Shown piece by piece: positions 1 to 8,449 of a DNA stretch of 64,000 nt. The DNA lies in assembly GCF_034377285.1 (NCBI RefSeq), contig NZ_CP139715.1, positions 868,001-932,000 on the forward strand, given 5' to 3'. Both the position numbers and the translations under genes were made by a program. This stretch comes from Thalassobaculum sp. OXR-137. GTDB lineage: Bacteria; Pseudomonadota; Alphaproteobacteria; Thalassobaculales; Thalassobaculaceae. Position 1 is the stretch's first letter. The number at the start of each line of letters is the position of its first letter. The notes under the pieces are model-generated. The model was not told where the DNA came from and did not search any database. It was given only the letters and a program-made list of their open reading frames with translations.

Positions 1-1215
1 CTGGACGAGGCGCTGGTCGCCCATGACGGGATGAACTGGCTGCCGGACCGCGACCGCGGCTTCGCCCGCACCCTGGTGGCGACGACCCTGCGCCGGCTGG
101 GCCATGTGGACCGCATGATCGACGCCTGCCTGTCCCAGCCGCTGCCGCTGAAGGCCTCGGCCGTGCGCGACGTGCTGCGGATCGCAGCGACAGAGCTGCT
201 GATCCTGAAGGTCGCGCCGCACGCCGCGGTGGACAGCGCGGTCAATCTGGTGCGCTCGCGCGGCCATGAGAAATTCGTCAAGCTGACCAACGCCGTGCTG
301 CGCCGGCTCGACCGGGAAGGCAGTGCCGCGATCGAGGCCCTGCCGGCGCTGGACGCCCTGCCCCACTGGCTGGCGCGGAGCTGGCGCGCGACCTATGGCG
401 ACGAGACCGCCGAAGCCATGGCCGCCGCCGTGCAGCGCGAGCCGGTACTGGACATCACGGTGAAATCCGACCCCGCCCCCTGGGCCGAGACGCTGGGCGC
501 GCAGATGCTGCCGACCGGCACCCTGCGCCGGCCGATCGAGGGCCGCATCGACGCCCTGCCGGGCTTCGCCGAGGGCGCCTGGTGGGTGCAGGACGCTGCC
601 GCCGCCCTGCCGGTGAAGCTGCTGGGCGACGTCGCCGGCAAGACGGTGGTCGACCTCTGCGCCGCTCCAGGCGGCAAGACCGCCCAGCTCGCCGCCGCCG
701 CGGCCAATGTCCTGGCCGTCGACCGGGCGGCCAAGCGGGTCAAGCGGATGCAGGAGAACCTCAGCCGCCTGCAGCTTTCCGCCACTTGCGTGACCGCCGA
801 CGCCGCCAAGTGGCGGCCGCCGCTGCCGGTCGACGCGGTCCTGCTCGACGCCCCCTGCTCGGCCACCGGCACCCTGCGCCGGCATCCGGACATCCCCTGG
901 CTGAAGGGCGAGGCCGACGTGGCCAAGCTCGTGGGCCTGCAGGACCGACTGCTGAATGCGGCGCTGGAGATCGTGAAGCCGGGCGGCACGGTGGTGTTCT
1001 GCACCTGCTCCCTGGAGAGCGCCGAAGGGATCGACCGGATCGCCGCCCTGCTGGCGCGCAACCCGGCCGTGCGCCGGGTGCCGATCGCGGCCCAGGAGAT
1101 CGGCGGCCTCGACGCGCTGATCACCGCCGAGGGCGATCTGCGCACCCGGCCGGATCACCTGGCCGACTTCGGCGGCATGGACGGGTTCTACGCCTGCCGC
1201 CTGATCAAGGGCTGA
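1..1215 (+). CDS. rsmB: 16S rRNA (cytosine-967-C5)-methyltransferase RsmB, 5' end outside window
   Basis: SAM-dependent rRNA methyltransferase that makes m5C967 in 16S rRNA. The reading frame is open from base 1 with family-typical sequence before the first ATG at 31 (LDEALVAHDGMNWLPDRDRG), so the true start lies upstream. An N-terminal NusB-like RNA-binding domain (first ~130 residues) precedes the Rossmann methyltransferase domain. The SAM motif is VVDLCAAPGGKTAQLA, the first catalytic Cys lies in LDAPCSATGTLRRHPD, and the second in FCTCSLESAEG, as expected for an RsmB/NOL1 m5C enzyme. It ends 9 bp before the convergent flavoprotein gene, leaving no room for a separate terminator. In many alphaproteobacteria this gene is followed directly by rpe and heparinase genes. 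Here those come 13 kb later. Confidence 0.95.
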   Translation: MDEALVAHDGMNWLPDRDRGFARTLVATTLRRLGHVDRMIDACLSQPLPLKASAVRDVLRIAATELLILKVAPHAAVDSAVNLVRSRGHEKFVKLTNAVLRRLDREGSAAIEALPALDALPHWLARSWRATYGDETAEAMAAAVQREPVLDITVKSDPAPWAETLGAQMLPTGTLRRPIEGRIDALPGFAEGAWWVQDAAAALPVKLLGDVAGKTVVDLCAAPGGKTAQLAAAAANVLAVDRAAKRVKRMQENLSRLQLSATCVTADAAKWRPPLPVDAVLLDAPCSATGTLRRHPDIPWLKGEADVAKLVGLQDRLLNAALEIVKPGGTVVFCTCSLESAEGIDRIAALLARNPAVRRVPIAAQEIGGLDALITAEGDLRTRPDHLADFGGMDGFYACRLIKG

Positions 1216-1224
1216 CCGGCCGGC

Positions 1225-2658
1225 TCAGTACACGTCGCGCCGGTAGTCGCCGCGCGCCGCCATCTCCTGCAGCACACCCTCGCCCAGCATCTCCACCAGC
1301 AGGGCGTGGACCGAGGCGCCGATGCCGTCGGCCCCGCCGCACACATAGACCACCGCGTCCCGGGCGAGCCAATCGCGCAGGGTCTCCGCCTCGCCGCGCA
1401 GCCGGTCGGGAACCCGGCACCGCTCGCCGTCGCCGCGCGAGAAGGCGAGGTCGAGGCGGCCGATCCAGCCGGCCCGGTGCCAGGCCAGCAGTTCCGCCTG
1501 GGGTCCCGTGGACGTAGCCGGCAGACGGTCGCCATAGACCACCCAGTTCGCCCCGCCGCCGGCGGCGATCCTGGCGGCAAGCTGCGCGCGGATCCCGGCG
1601 ATCCCCGACCCGGCACCGATCAGCAGCATCGGCCGGTCCAGCGGCGGGCAGCGCAGGTGCGGGTTGGCGCGGATGCGCAGGCCGATCCGGCGTCCGGCCG
1701 CCCCCGTCGCGGTGAGCAGCCCGGTCCCCAGGCCGGGACTGCCGTCGGGGTGGAACGCCGGCCGCACGACCAGCGACAGCCCACCCTCCGCCGGCAGCGA
1801 GGCGATGGTGTAGTCGCGCCGGCTGTCGCCCACCGAAATCTCCGCCACGTCACCGGCCCCCCAGTCCGGCAAAGGCCCCTCCGGCACCAGCCGCACTAGG
1901 GCCAGATCCTCGCGATCCGGCATCGGGCCGGTGCTCTGGCGCGCCACCCGGTCGATGCGCCAGGGCGCCGACCCATCCCCCGCAGGGGGAGAAATGTCCG
2001 GGCCGGCGATCCGGTCGAGCACCCGGGTCCAGCCCGTCCGGCTGGCGGGCATCATCGCGTCGATCTCGGCCCTTTCGGTCAGCGGCCGCGCGCCCGACGC
2101 CTGCAGCCAGGAATCCAGGGCCCGGCCGAAGCCGCAGAACGCCGGGTAGTCGCTGTCGCCCAGCGCGACCAGGGCGTAGTCGAGACCGGACAGGTCAGCC
2201 GGCGCCGCCATGGCCGTGCGATGAAACCGGATCGCCGGATCCGGTGGCTCTCCCTCCCCCGTCGTCGCCACCACGAACAGCGCCCGGCGGGCGACGGCGA
2301 GGTCGGCGACCCCGATTTCGCCGAGGGGCACGAGGCGGGCAGAAAGCCCGGCGGCGGCGAGCCGGCTTGCGGCCTGGGCGGCCAGATCGGCGGCGGTACC
2401 GGTCTGGCTCGCATGCACGACCAGCCAGCCGCCATCGCCGTCGCTCCTCTCCGACCGGCCGGGGAGCAGGACGGCGCAGCAGAAGGCGAGATAGAGCGCG
2501 ACCGCCGCCCCGGCCTCCAGGGCGCGTGCGGCAGCCGATCCGTCCGCCGGCAGGACTAGGCAAAGGCCGGCGACGGCGAGCATCCCGGCCCCCAGCGCGG
2601 CGACCCGGAACCGGGCGCCCGGCAGGCGGTCGGCGGGCACGGGCAGTGCCAAGGTCAT
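1225..2658 (-). CDS. membrane-anchored flavodoxin/ferredoxin-NADP reductase-like flavoprotein
   Basis: A 477-residue diflavin reductase related to sulfite reductase alpha subunit and NADPH-P450 reductase, expected to pass electrons from NAD(P)H through FAD and FMN. Two hydrophobic segments near residues 15-60 probably anchor it in the inner membrane. A flavodoxin domain follows (VVHASQTGTAADLA as FMN phosphate loop, then VVATTGEGEPPD and ALGDSDYPAFC). The C-terminal half holds the FAD motif RRDYTIAS and the NAD(P) motif LIGAGSGIAGIRAQ. The start ATG overlaps the apbE stop as ATGA, so the longer open frame upstream is read-through inside apbE. It is last in a five-gene operon with PepSY, DUF2271, DUF4198 and ApbE proteins opposite a siderophore receptor, so a role in reducing ferric siderophore is inferred. 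No substrate can be read from the sequence. Confidence 0.85.
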   Translation of the reverse strand: MTLALPVPADRLPGARFRVAALGAGMLAVAGLCLVLPADGSAAARALEAGAAVALYLAFCCAVLLPGRSERSDGDGGWLVVHASQTGTAADLAAQAASRLAAAGLSARLVPLGEIGVADLAVARRALFVVATTGEGEPPDPAIRFHRTAMAAPADLSGLDYALVALGDSDYPAFCGFGRALDSWLQASGARPLTERAEIDAMMPASRTGWTRVLDRIAGPDISPPAGDGSAPWRIDRVARQSTGPMPDREDLALVRLVPEGPLPDWGAGDVAEISVGDSRRDYTIASLPAEGGLSLVVRPAFHPDGSPGLGTGLLTATGAAGRRIGLRIRANPHLRCPPLDRPMLLIGAGSGIAGIRAQLAARIAAGGGANWVVYGDRLPATSTGPQAELLAWHRAGWIGRLDLAFSRGDGERCRVPDRLRGEAETLRDWLARDAVVYVCGGADGIGASVHALLVEMLGEGVLQEMAARGDYRRDVY

Positions 2659-3641
2659 GAGGGGCCGTCCATCGCCGCCATCGCCCGGGACAGCCGCGCC
2701 TCGACACCCTGCCGCGTGCGGATCAGGAAGCGGGCGGCAAGGCCATGGGCGTCCGCCGCCGCCATGCCCTTCTCCGGCCCCATGACCAGCAGCCCGGTGG
2801 CGAAGGCGTCGGCATCCCCGCAGCAGCCGGTCAGGACGGACACGGCCAGGGTGTCGCCGGCATAGGGACGGCCCGAGCGCGGATCGATCAGCTCCCCCAG
2901 GGGCCGGCCGGTGCGGGTCCGGTAGCCGGAGGTCGCCAGGGCGGCATCGCTCAGCGCCACCAGGGTCTGCGGATCGCCGTCGCGTCCCGACCCCAGCCGC
3001 TCCAGGGCGACCCACCAGGGGCGGCGGTCCGGCTTGACGCCGCGGCCGACGAACTCGCCGCCGATTTCCGCCAGATGGGACACCGCCCCGGCCTCGGCCA
3101 GACGGGCGGAGAGGCGGTCCACCGCATGGCCCTTGGCGATGGCGGACAGCTCGAGCACTAGGCCGCCCGGCTGGGTCGCGGTGCGGTTCCGGCGGTCGAG
3201 CTCCACGTCGCGCCACCGGCCGATCCGGTCATGGCCCTGACGCCAGCCGCCGACCGTGGGGTCGAACGCGCCCCCGGTCAGCGCGGCGATCTCCAGCGCC
3301 CGGCCGAGCACGGCGGCGAAAAGCCCGCTCACCGGCACCCGGCTTCCGGCGGGTGCGCGGTTGAAGCGGCTGATCTCCGACGCCGGCCGCCAGGTGCTCA
3401 GCGCATCGCAGACGGCCTCGAAGTCCCGGTGGATCGCGGCGGCCAGCGCGGCGGTGTCCAGGTCGGGTCCGGCGACGGCCGTGGCGCGCCAGGACGTGCC
3501 CATGGTTTCGCCGCCCAGCCGGTGAAGCGTTGCCGCCCGGTCGGGCCAGCGATCCGGCGCCGGCAGTCCCGGCGGCACCAGAACCCGCCAGCCGGATGCC
3601 GACGGGGCCGAGACTGGGGCGGGTGCCGAGACCCCGGTCAC
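2655..3641 (-). CDS. apbE: FAD:protein FMN transferase (ApbE family)
   Basis: ApbE enzymes attach FMN covalently to Thr/Ser of target flavoproteins using FAD and Mg2+. At 328 residues the length is normal. Recognisable family blocks are HRLGGETMGTSWRATAVA near residue 45, LSTWRPASEISRFN, GGAFDPTVGGW, LELSAIAKGHAVDRLS and HLAEIGGEFVGRG. The Asp/Thr metal-binding end is represented by TGCCGDADAFATGLLVMG. No convincing signal peptide is visible, although ApbE is usually periplasmic. The start is GTG at 3641, overlapping the DUF4198 stop, and the stop overlaps the ATG of the flavoprotein gene. ApbE is a regular partner of PepSY/flavoprotein iron-reduction operons, and its natural target here could be a membrane flavoprotein of the same pathway. 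Confidence 0.92.
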   Translation of the reverse strand: MTGVSAPAPVSAPSASGWRVLVPPGLPAPDRWPDRAATLHRLGGETMGTSWRATAVAGPDLDTAALAAAIHRDFEAVCDALSTWRPASEISRFNRAPAGSRVPVSGLFAAVLGRALEIAALTGGAFDPTVGGWRQGHDRIGRWRDVELDRRNRTATQPGGLVLELSAIAKGHAVDRLSARLAEAGAVSHLAEIGGEFVGRGVKPDRRPWWVALERLGSGRDGDPQTLVALSDAALATSGYRTRTGRPLGELIDPRSGRPYAGDTLAVSVLTGCCGDADAFATGLLVMGPEKGMAAADAHGLAARFLIRTRQGVEARLSRAMAAMDGPS

Positions 3642-4444
3642 TGGGGCAGCACTTCCACGGTCGCGGTATAGCCGGCACGGCGGGTGGCGCCGTCGGCATC
3701 CTTGTCGTCGCTGCGGATATCGGTGCCGATCCAGTAGCGCCCGGCTTCCGGCCAGGCGATCTCGACCATGCCGTCGGCGTCGGTCCGCAAGACCCGGTCG
3801 CCGGCCTCCGAGCGGTAGCGGCCGTCGCCCTGCACCACCTCGACCTCCAGGCCCTCCACCGGGCCGCCGTCCAGCAGGAACCGGAACCGCGCCGTCTCGC
3901 CGGCATAGAGATCGTTGGGATGGGTGACCGCCACCATCTCCAGCCCCGCGCCGACCGGCGCCAGCGCCTCTTTTGTCGGCGGGCCCACCGTCACGAAGGT
4001 TTCCACGCGGTTGTCGAACCGGCTGATCGCCACGTTGGTGGCCGAAGCGGGGATGGCGGTGGCGATCTCCTCCTTTGCGCCGCGCCAGCGCTTGCGCGCG
4101 CCGTCGAGCTCGTAGCGGGCGAAATAGCCGGACGAGACCACGGCCAGCCGGTAGGTCCCGGGCTGAGCCAGCGGCAGGTCGAAGGTGCTGCGGAACCGGC
4201 CAGTGGCTTTGTTCTCGGCCGCCACGGGCTGGCCGTCCGGGCCGGTCAGCGTCAGGTCGTCGAGCCCGAGCGGGCGGTGTTCGAACACGAACAGGTCGTT
4301 GGAGACGGCAGCGTCGACGGTGATCCAGGGATCCTCGCCCGACAGGACGGTGGTCGACGGCAGCAGCCAGGCGCGGTGCGCCTCGGCGGGGAGCGGCAGC
4401 AGGCCGAGAACGGCGGCGAAAGTCAGGGTCAGAACGCGGGTCAT
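3638..4444 (-). CDS. DUF4198 periplasmic protein, iron-operon member
   Basis: A 268-residue exported protein of the DUF4198 (NikM-like) family. Residues 1-21 form a clear signal peptide (MTRVLTLTFAAVLGLLPLPA, then EAHRAWLLPS after cleavage). The 'AHRAWLLPS' opening after cleavage is the family hallmark and may bind metal through its His. The rest is predicted beta-rich and immunoglobulin-like, with two domains (about 22-150 and 170-265). The second resembles a carboxypeptidase-regulatory-like fold (AGETARFRFLLDGGPVEGLEVEVVQG is split by its core strands). It sits between DUF2271 and ApbE genes and its stop overlaps the GTG of apbE. The start ATG at 4444 was chosen because the signal peptide begins there. 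Function in siderophore or metal handling in the periplasm is inferred from context only. Confidence 0.85.
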   Translation of the reverse strand: MTRVLTLTFAAVLGLLPLPAEAHRAWLLPSTTVLSGEDPWITVDAAVSNDLFVFEHRPLGLDDLTLTGPDGQPVAAENKATGRFRSTFDLPLAQPGTYRLAVVSSGYFARYELDGARKRWRGAKEEIATAIPASATNVAISRFDNRVETFVTVGPPTKEALAPVGAGLEMVAVTHPNDLYAGETARFRFLLDGGPVEGLEVEVVQGDGRYRSEAGDRVLRTDADGMVEIAWPEAGRYWIGTDIRSDDKDADGATRRAGYTATVEVLPQ

Positions 4445-4503
4445 GCGCGGCCTCCTGGCAAGATGGGGGACAGGACGGGGAAGAGAGGGCAAGAAAGCGG
4501 GGG

Positions 4504-5019
4504 TCAGGGCCGGACGGTGACGGTCACCCGGCCAAGTTCCTCGGCACCGGAGGCGTCGCGGGTGGTCGCCGCGGCGGCCGGCCAGGAGAACGGCACCCGC
4601 ACCACCTCGCGGCCGCCGACCTCGCGGGCGGCCTCCACCACCAGCACGTAGTCGCCGTCGGCCAGACCGGCGACGGCCTCGCCCGGCACCTCGAAGACGA
4701 CCTCCTGGCTGCCCGGCGCGCGGGTCGGGCCGCTGACCCCGTCGATCTCGGCGGGGGACAGGTCGCGGCCGATGCGGCGCCACCACTGGCGCATGTCCTT
4801 GAGCCATTTGGTGCCCTCGCCGCCGCGCATGTCGTGGTCGTACCAGAGCGCCAGATTGGCGGCGACGGAGCTGTCCGGCCGCTCCAGCCAGATCCCGACA
4901 TAGGGCCGGTGATACTCGGCGACGGCCAACTCGGGGATATCGACGGTCACTTCCAGGGAGGAAGCGAGGGCCGGCGTGGCGAGGACGCCGCCGAGGGTCG
5001 CGGTGAGGACGATGCGCAT
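4504..5019 (-). CDS. DUF2271 periplasmic protein
   Basis: A 171-residue secreted protein of family DUF2271. It has a signal peptide (MRIVLTATLGGVLATPALAS) followed by a single beta-sandwich-like domain. Conserved-looking elements are YHRPYVGIWLE, LALWYDHDM and KWLKDMRQWWRRIGR. The latter two are typical of the family found with PepSY-TM proteins in iron-reduction operons. Start at 5019 is set by the signal peptide. Upstream in-frame sequence is read-through of the PepSY gene in another frame. It lies 11 bp after the PepSY stop and 59 bp before the DUF4198 gene. Its biochemical role is not known. Periplasmic location and linkage to siderophore iron release are inferred. Confidence 0.85.
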   Translation of the reverse strand: MRIVLTATLGGVLATPALASSLEVTVDIPELAVAEYHRPYVGIWLERPDSSVAANLALWYDHDMRGGEGTKWLKDMRQWWRRIGRDLSPAEIDGVSGPTRAPGSQEVVFEVPGEAVAGLADGDYVLVVEAAREVGGREVVRVPFSWPAAAATTRDASGAEELGRVTVTVRP

Positions 5020-5030
5020 GGGGGTCCCGA

Positions 5031-5708
5031 TCAGTGGATGAACAGAATGACGAGAAGGACGGGGGCCAGGAGCCCGAAGCCGACCAGCGGCCAGGTCGAC
5101 GGCCGGGCGCCGGCGTTCAGCCAGAGCAGGCCGAGGCCGGTGAGGCTGAAGATAAGGGTCGCGCCGGCGAACGCGTCGATGAACCAGCGCCAGACGTCGC
5201 CGGTGTCGCGCCCTTTGTGCAGGTCGTTCAGGAAGGCGACCGGTCCGCGAGAAGTGCGCTCCGCCGTCACCGCGCCATCTGGCAGGGCGATCGCCACCCA
5301 GGCATCGCCGCCGGGCCGGGGCAGGGCGACATAGGCCTCGCCCGCCGACCATTCCACCGGCCGGTCGCGCGGGTCGATCCCGGCGCGCGGCGCCAGCCAG
5401 TCGGCCACGGCGTCGGGCAGCGCGGCGTCCTGCCGCCGGGCGGCGGCGGCGGTCTCGGCGGCGAGCGCCGGCGGCAGCGTCCCGGTCCACTCGACGCGCT
5501 GCGGGGCGGCCGGGATGTCGGCCGCGTGGTTCAGGGTGATGCCGGTGGCGGCGAAGAACACCATGCCGATCAGGCTCAACGCTGCCGACACCCAGTGCCA
5601 CAGACGGATCTGACGCAGCCAGAACGCCCGACCCCACCCGGCGGCCGGGCGTGGAGCCGCGGGGTTCCGGATCGCGACCGTCGCGATATCAGAACGGCTT
5701 ACGGACAT
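5031..5708 (-). CDS. PepSY-associated transmembrane protein, putative ferric-siderophore reductase component
   Basis: A 225-residue inner-membrane protein of the short PepSY-TM type. A cytoplasmic start with WLRQIRLWHWVSAALSLIGM leads into the first membrane helix (about 38-60). A periplasmic domain of about 110 residues follows, with FLNDLHKGRDTGDVWRWFID just before helices 2 (about 170-190) and 3 (about 203-223). The His residues in RLWHWVS and NDLHKGRD are at positions where family members are thought to bind haem. Start ATG 5708 is preferred over ATG 5762, which lies inside the Fur-like box. It is the first gene of the divergent operon, with the promoter region shared with hemP and the receptor. 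Homologues act in reductive iron release from siderophores (FoxB/PiuB-like). The exact substrate is not readable. Confidence 0.85.
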   Translation of the reverse strand: MSVSRSDIATVAIRNPAAPRPAAGWGRAFWLRQIRLWHWVSAALSLIGMVFFAATGITLNHAADIPAAPQRVEWTGTLPPALAAETAAAARRQDAALPDAVADWLAPRAGIDPRDRPVEWSAGEAYVALPRPGGDAWVAIALPDGAVTAERTSRGPVAFLNDLHKGRDTGDVWRWFIDAFAGATLIFSLTGLGLLWLNAGARPSTWPLVGFGLLAPVLLVILFIH

Positions 5709-5758
5709 GGGAAACGGTTCCAGGGTTGTGCCGGACGGGGGGATGAGCGTCTTGACAA

Positions 5759-5788
5759 GCATTAACGGTAATGCGAAGCATTTGCAAT
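5759..5788. promoter_or_regulatory. Fur-like operator between divergent iron operons
   Basis: The site holds two overlapping perfect inverted repeats: GCATTA-ACGG-TAATGC (5759-5774) and AATGC-GAA-GCATT (5770-5782), continuing into TTGCAAT. The 19-mer AATGCGAAGCATTTGCAAT (5770-5788) matches 13 of 19 positions of the classical Fur consensus AATGATAATCATTATCATT. A TTGACA hexamer begins at 5752 on the plus strand. The site lies 51 bp upstream of the PepSY start and 68 bp upstream of hemP, so one iron-responsive repressor could control both arms. Family context supports Fur; an Irr or RirA-like factor cannot be excluded. Confidence 0.6.
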
Positions 5789-5855
5789 AAGGTCGATCAC
5801 GCTCGGCCGCCACTTCTGCGATCCCAACCCGCCGCATTCTTGACCGCCAGGCCCG

Positions 5856-6044
5856 ATGACCGACGACAACCCGATGCAGAACGCACCGACGGGTAAGCCC
5901 CGGACCGTCGAACCGGACGCGATCCGTCGCCGGATCGACGTCGCCGACCTTCTGGGCGCCGACCGCGAGGTGTGCCTCGTCCACCGCGGCGCCGAATATC
6001 TCCTGCGCCTCACCAGCAATGGAAAGCTGCTCCTCACGAAATGA
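5856..6044 (+). CDS. hemP: hemin uptake protein HemP
   Basis: A 62-residue HemP/HmuP-family protein. The conserved C-terminal half is RRRIDVADLLGADREVCLVH, followed by RGAEYLLRLTSNGKLLLTK. The block R-x-Y-x-L-R-x-T-x-x-G-K-L-x-L-T-K is diagnostic. Members are small cytoplasmic proteins linked to haem or siderophore receptor expression; in Bradyrhizobium and Burkholderia relatives they act as coregulators of TonB-dependent receptor genes. It is first in the plus-strand arm, 97 bp before the receptor start, and downstream of the Fur-like box. Start ATG 5856 gives the usual family length. Placement directly before a siderophore receptor rather than a haem operon fits the regulatory role better than a transport role. 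Confidence 0.9.
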   Translation: MTDDNPMQNAPTGKPRTVEPDAIRRRIDVADLLGADREVCLVHRGAEYLLRLTSNGKLLLTK

Positions 6045-6141
6045 GGGGTTCCACCCGCCCAGCCAGCCATGCAGGAGACGGACGCCGTCCTCCGCTAGCC
6101 AGCCAGACCGACACTCTGACCTCGCTACGGAGATCCCGTTC

Positions 6142-8394
6142 ATGTCCGAACTCGACCTCGGCCCACGGCCGATAACGCCGCTTCCCGAGCGCCTGCGGGC
6201 CGGCACCGCCGTCGGCGTCCTGCTGTCCTGCGCCATGACCACCACCGCCCTGGCCCAATCGACCACACCGTCGGCCACCCCGTCCGCCGCGCCGGCGAGC
6301 GAGACCTCGAGCAGCATCGTGCTGGATCCGGTGAACGTGGTCGGCGACCGGCCGGTCGGCTACAAGGTCGACCGCTCGGCCAGCGACAAGTTCACCGCCC
6401 CGCTGCTCGACACGCCGAAAAGCGTGACCGTGATCCCCGAGGAGGTGATCGAGCAACGCGGGGCGACGACCCTGGAGGAGGTGTTCCGCACAACGCCGGG
6501 CATCACCCTGGGCGCCGGAGAAGGCGGGGTGCCCGGCTCCGACCGGCCGCTGATCCGCGGCTTCAACGCCGAGAGCAACGTCTATATCGACGGCCTGCGC
6601 GACACCGGCGCACAGACCCGAGGCACCTTCAACCTGGAGCAGGTCGAGATCGTGAAGGGGCCGGGCTCCGCCTTCGCCGGGCGCGGCTCCACCGGCGGCA
6701 GCATCAACCTGGTCACCAAGACCCCGAAGGCGGAGACCTTCGTGGAGGGCTCGGCCACCGTCGGCACCGACAAGACCAAGCGCGCGACGGTCGACGCCAA
6801 CTACGCCGTCAACGAGAGCGTGGCGGTGCGCATGAACGTGCTCGGCCATGACGGCGAGGTGGCGGGCCGCGATTCCGTCGAGATGAGCCAGTACGGCATC
6901 GCCCCGTCGATTTCGGTCGGCATGAACGGTCCGACCCGGGGCACCCTCGCCCTGTCGCATTTCCAGACCGACGACACGCCGGATTACGGCATCCCCTACG
7001 ACCGGACGACCGGCCAGCCCGTGGATGTCGACCGTGACAACTTCTACGGCCTGACGAACCGCGACTTTCGCGAGACCCAGTCTGACCAGGTCACCCTGAC
7101 GCTGGAGCACGACGTCACCGACGCGCTGACGGTGCGCAACGTTACCCGCTATAGCTGGTCGACCATCGACTACATCGTCACCAACCCGGACGACAGCGCC
7201 GGCAACGTCGCCAACGGGTCGGTCTGGCGGGCGATCAAGAGCCGCAACTCCGACACCGAGATCGTCGCCAACAACACCGAGCTGCTCGGCAACGCCCATG
7301 ACGGCTGGTTCGGCCACAGCTTCATCTTCGGTGTGGAAGCCAGCCAGGAGGACAGCCAGAGCCGCGGCTACTCGGTCGACACCGGCAACCGGGACTGCTC
7401 GGTCACCGGGATCGGCGCCGCGTCGAACTACAACTGCACCGATCTCTACAACCCGAACCCGGGCGATCCCTGGACCGGGTCGATCACCCCGTCCTCCAGC
7501 TATCGCGACGCGAAGACCACCACCGTGGCGGCCTATGCGTTCGACACGATCGAGCTCACGCCGCAATGGTCGATCAACGGCGGCCTGCGCCTGGACAACT
7601 ACAAGACCGAGGTGCAGAGCGGCGGCGGGCGCGGCGGCGACTTCGACGGATCGGCCAGCGACACCTTCCTGAACTACCAGGCCGGCGTGGTCTACAAGCC
7701 GCTGCCGAACGGCAGCATCTACGCCAGTTTCGGCACCTCCTCCGACCCGTCCGGCGCCAGCGGCGGCGAGGGCTCGGAGAACCTGTCGGCCGCCAACATG
7801 AACCTCGATCCCGAACGCTCGGTCAGCTACGAGATCGGCACCAAGTGGGAGCTGATGAACCGCAAGCTGTCGGTCACCGGCGCTATCTTCCGTACCGAGA
7901 AGACCAATGCCCGGGTCACCGATCCGGCCGGCGGCACCGAGCAGGTGCTCGACGGCGAGCAGCGGGTCGACGGCTTCGAGCTGGGTCTCGCCGGCCGGAT
8001 CACCGACAAGTGGCAAGTGTTCGGCGGCTATACCTACATGGCGTCGGAGATCGTCGACGACGGGGCCGGCACCACCGACGGCAACGAGATCCCCAACGTG
8101 CCGGAGCACAGCTTCAGCATCTGGTCGACCTACGACGTGTTCGCCGACTGGACCCTGGGCGGCGGCGCCACCTACATGTCGAGCCGCTTCGGCGACACGG
8201 CCAACACCCGCAGCGTGCCTGAATTCTGGCGCTTCGACGCGATGGTGGAGTTCCAGCCGACCGAGAACCTCGCGCTGCGTCTGAACGCCAACAACATCTT
8301 CGACGAGCGCTACTTCGACAAGCCGTACACCACCCATTTCGCCACGGTGGCGCCGGGCCGCTCGGTCCTGCTCACCGCCGTCGCGAAGTTCTGA
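6142..8394 (+). CDS. TonB-dependent siderophore receptor (Fiu/PiuA-like)
   Basis: A 750-residue outer-membrane receptor. The signal peptide covers about residues 1-37 (core [20 protein letters not shown]) and is followed by a low-complexity linker and a TonB-box-like [12 protein letters not shown]. The plug domain (about 65-200) shows [60 protein letters not shown] and [11 protein letters not shown]. The beta-barrel follows and ends in VLLTAVAKF with the expected terminal Phe. No N-terminal signalling (STN) domain is present, so it is not a FecA-type transducer. Start ATG 6142 places the export signal correctly; earlier in-frame codons overlap hemP. The plug wording and the downstream piuC gene point to a catecholate-type siderophore, by inference. 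Probably iron-repressed. Confidence 0.93.
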   Translation: MSELDLGPRPITPLPERLRAGTAVGVLLSCAMTTTALAQSTTPSATPSAAPASETSSSIVLDPVNVVGDRPVGYKVDRSASDKFTAPLLDTPKSVTVIPEEVIEQRGATTLEEVFRTTPGITLGAGEGGVPGSDRPLIRGFNAESNVYIDGLRDTGAQTRGTFNLEQVEIVKGPGSAFAGRGSTGGSINLVTKTPKAETFVEGSATVGTDKTKRATVDANYAVNESVAVRMNVLGHDGEVAGRDSVEMSQYGIAPSISVGMNGPTRGTLALSHFQTDDTPDYGIPYDRTTGQPVDVDRDNFYGLTNRDFRETQSDQVTLTLEHDVTDALTVRNVTRYSWSTIDYIVTNPDDSAGNVANGSVWRAIKSRNSDTEIVANNTELLGNAHDGWFGHSFIFGVEASQEDSQSRGYSVDTGNRDCSVTGIGAASNYNCTDLYNPNPGDPWTGSITPSSSYRDAKTTTVAAYAFDTIELTPQWSINGGLRLDNYKTEVQSGGGRGGDFDGSASDTFLNYQAGVVYKPLPNGSIYASFGTSSDPSGASGGEGSENLSAANMNLDPERSVSYEIGTKWELMNRKLSVTGAIFRTEKTNARVTDPAGGTEQVLDGEQRVDGFELGLAGRITDKWQVFGGYTYMASEIVDDGAGTTDGNEIPNVPEHSFSIWSTYDVFADWTLGGGATYMSSRFGDTANTRSVPEFWRFDAMVEFQPTENLALRLNANNIFDERYFDKPYTTHFATVAPGRSVLLTAVAKF

Positions 8395-8400
8395 TCACCC

Positions 8401-8426
8401 GGCCCGGTCCAGACATGGGCCGGGCC
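8401..8426 (+). other. GC-rich hairpin between receptor gene and piuC
   Basis: GGCCCGG (8401-8407) and CCGGGCC (8420-8426) form a perfect 7-bp stem with a 12-nt loop, starting 7 bp after the receptor stop and 24 bp before the piuC start. There is no U-tract, so it looks more like an attenuating or mRNA-stabilising hairpin than a full terminator. This would let piuC be expressed below the receptor gene. It is a sequence observation only. Confidence 0.35.
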
Positions 8427-8449
8427 CCCTACCAGGATCGTTCCCCGCC

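Noticed and set aside
2659-3216. N-terminal extension of the flavodoxin-reductase frame to 663 residues
   Set aside because: The extra part overlaps apbE in another frame and is low-complexity. ATG 2658 with ATGA coupling gives the proper membrane anchor and flavodoxin start.
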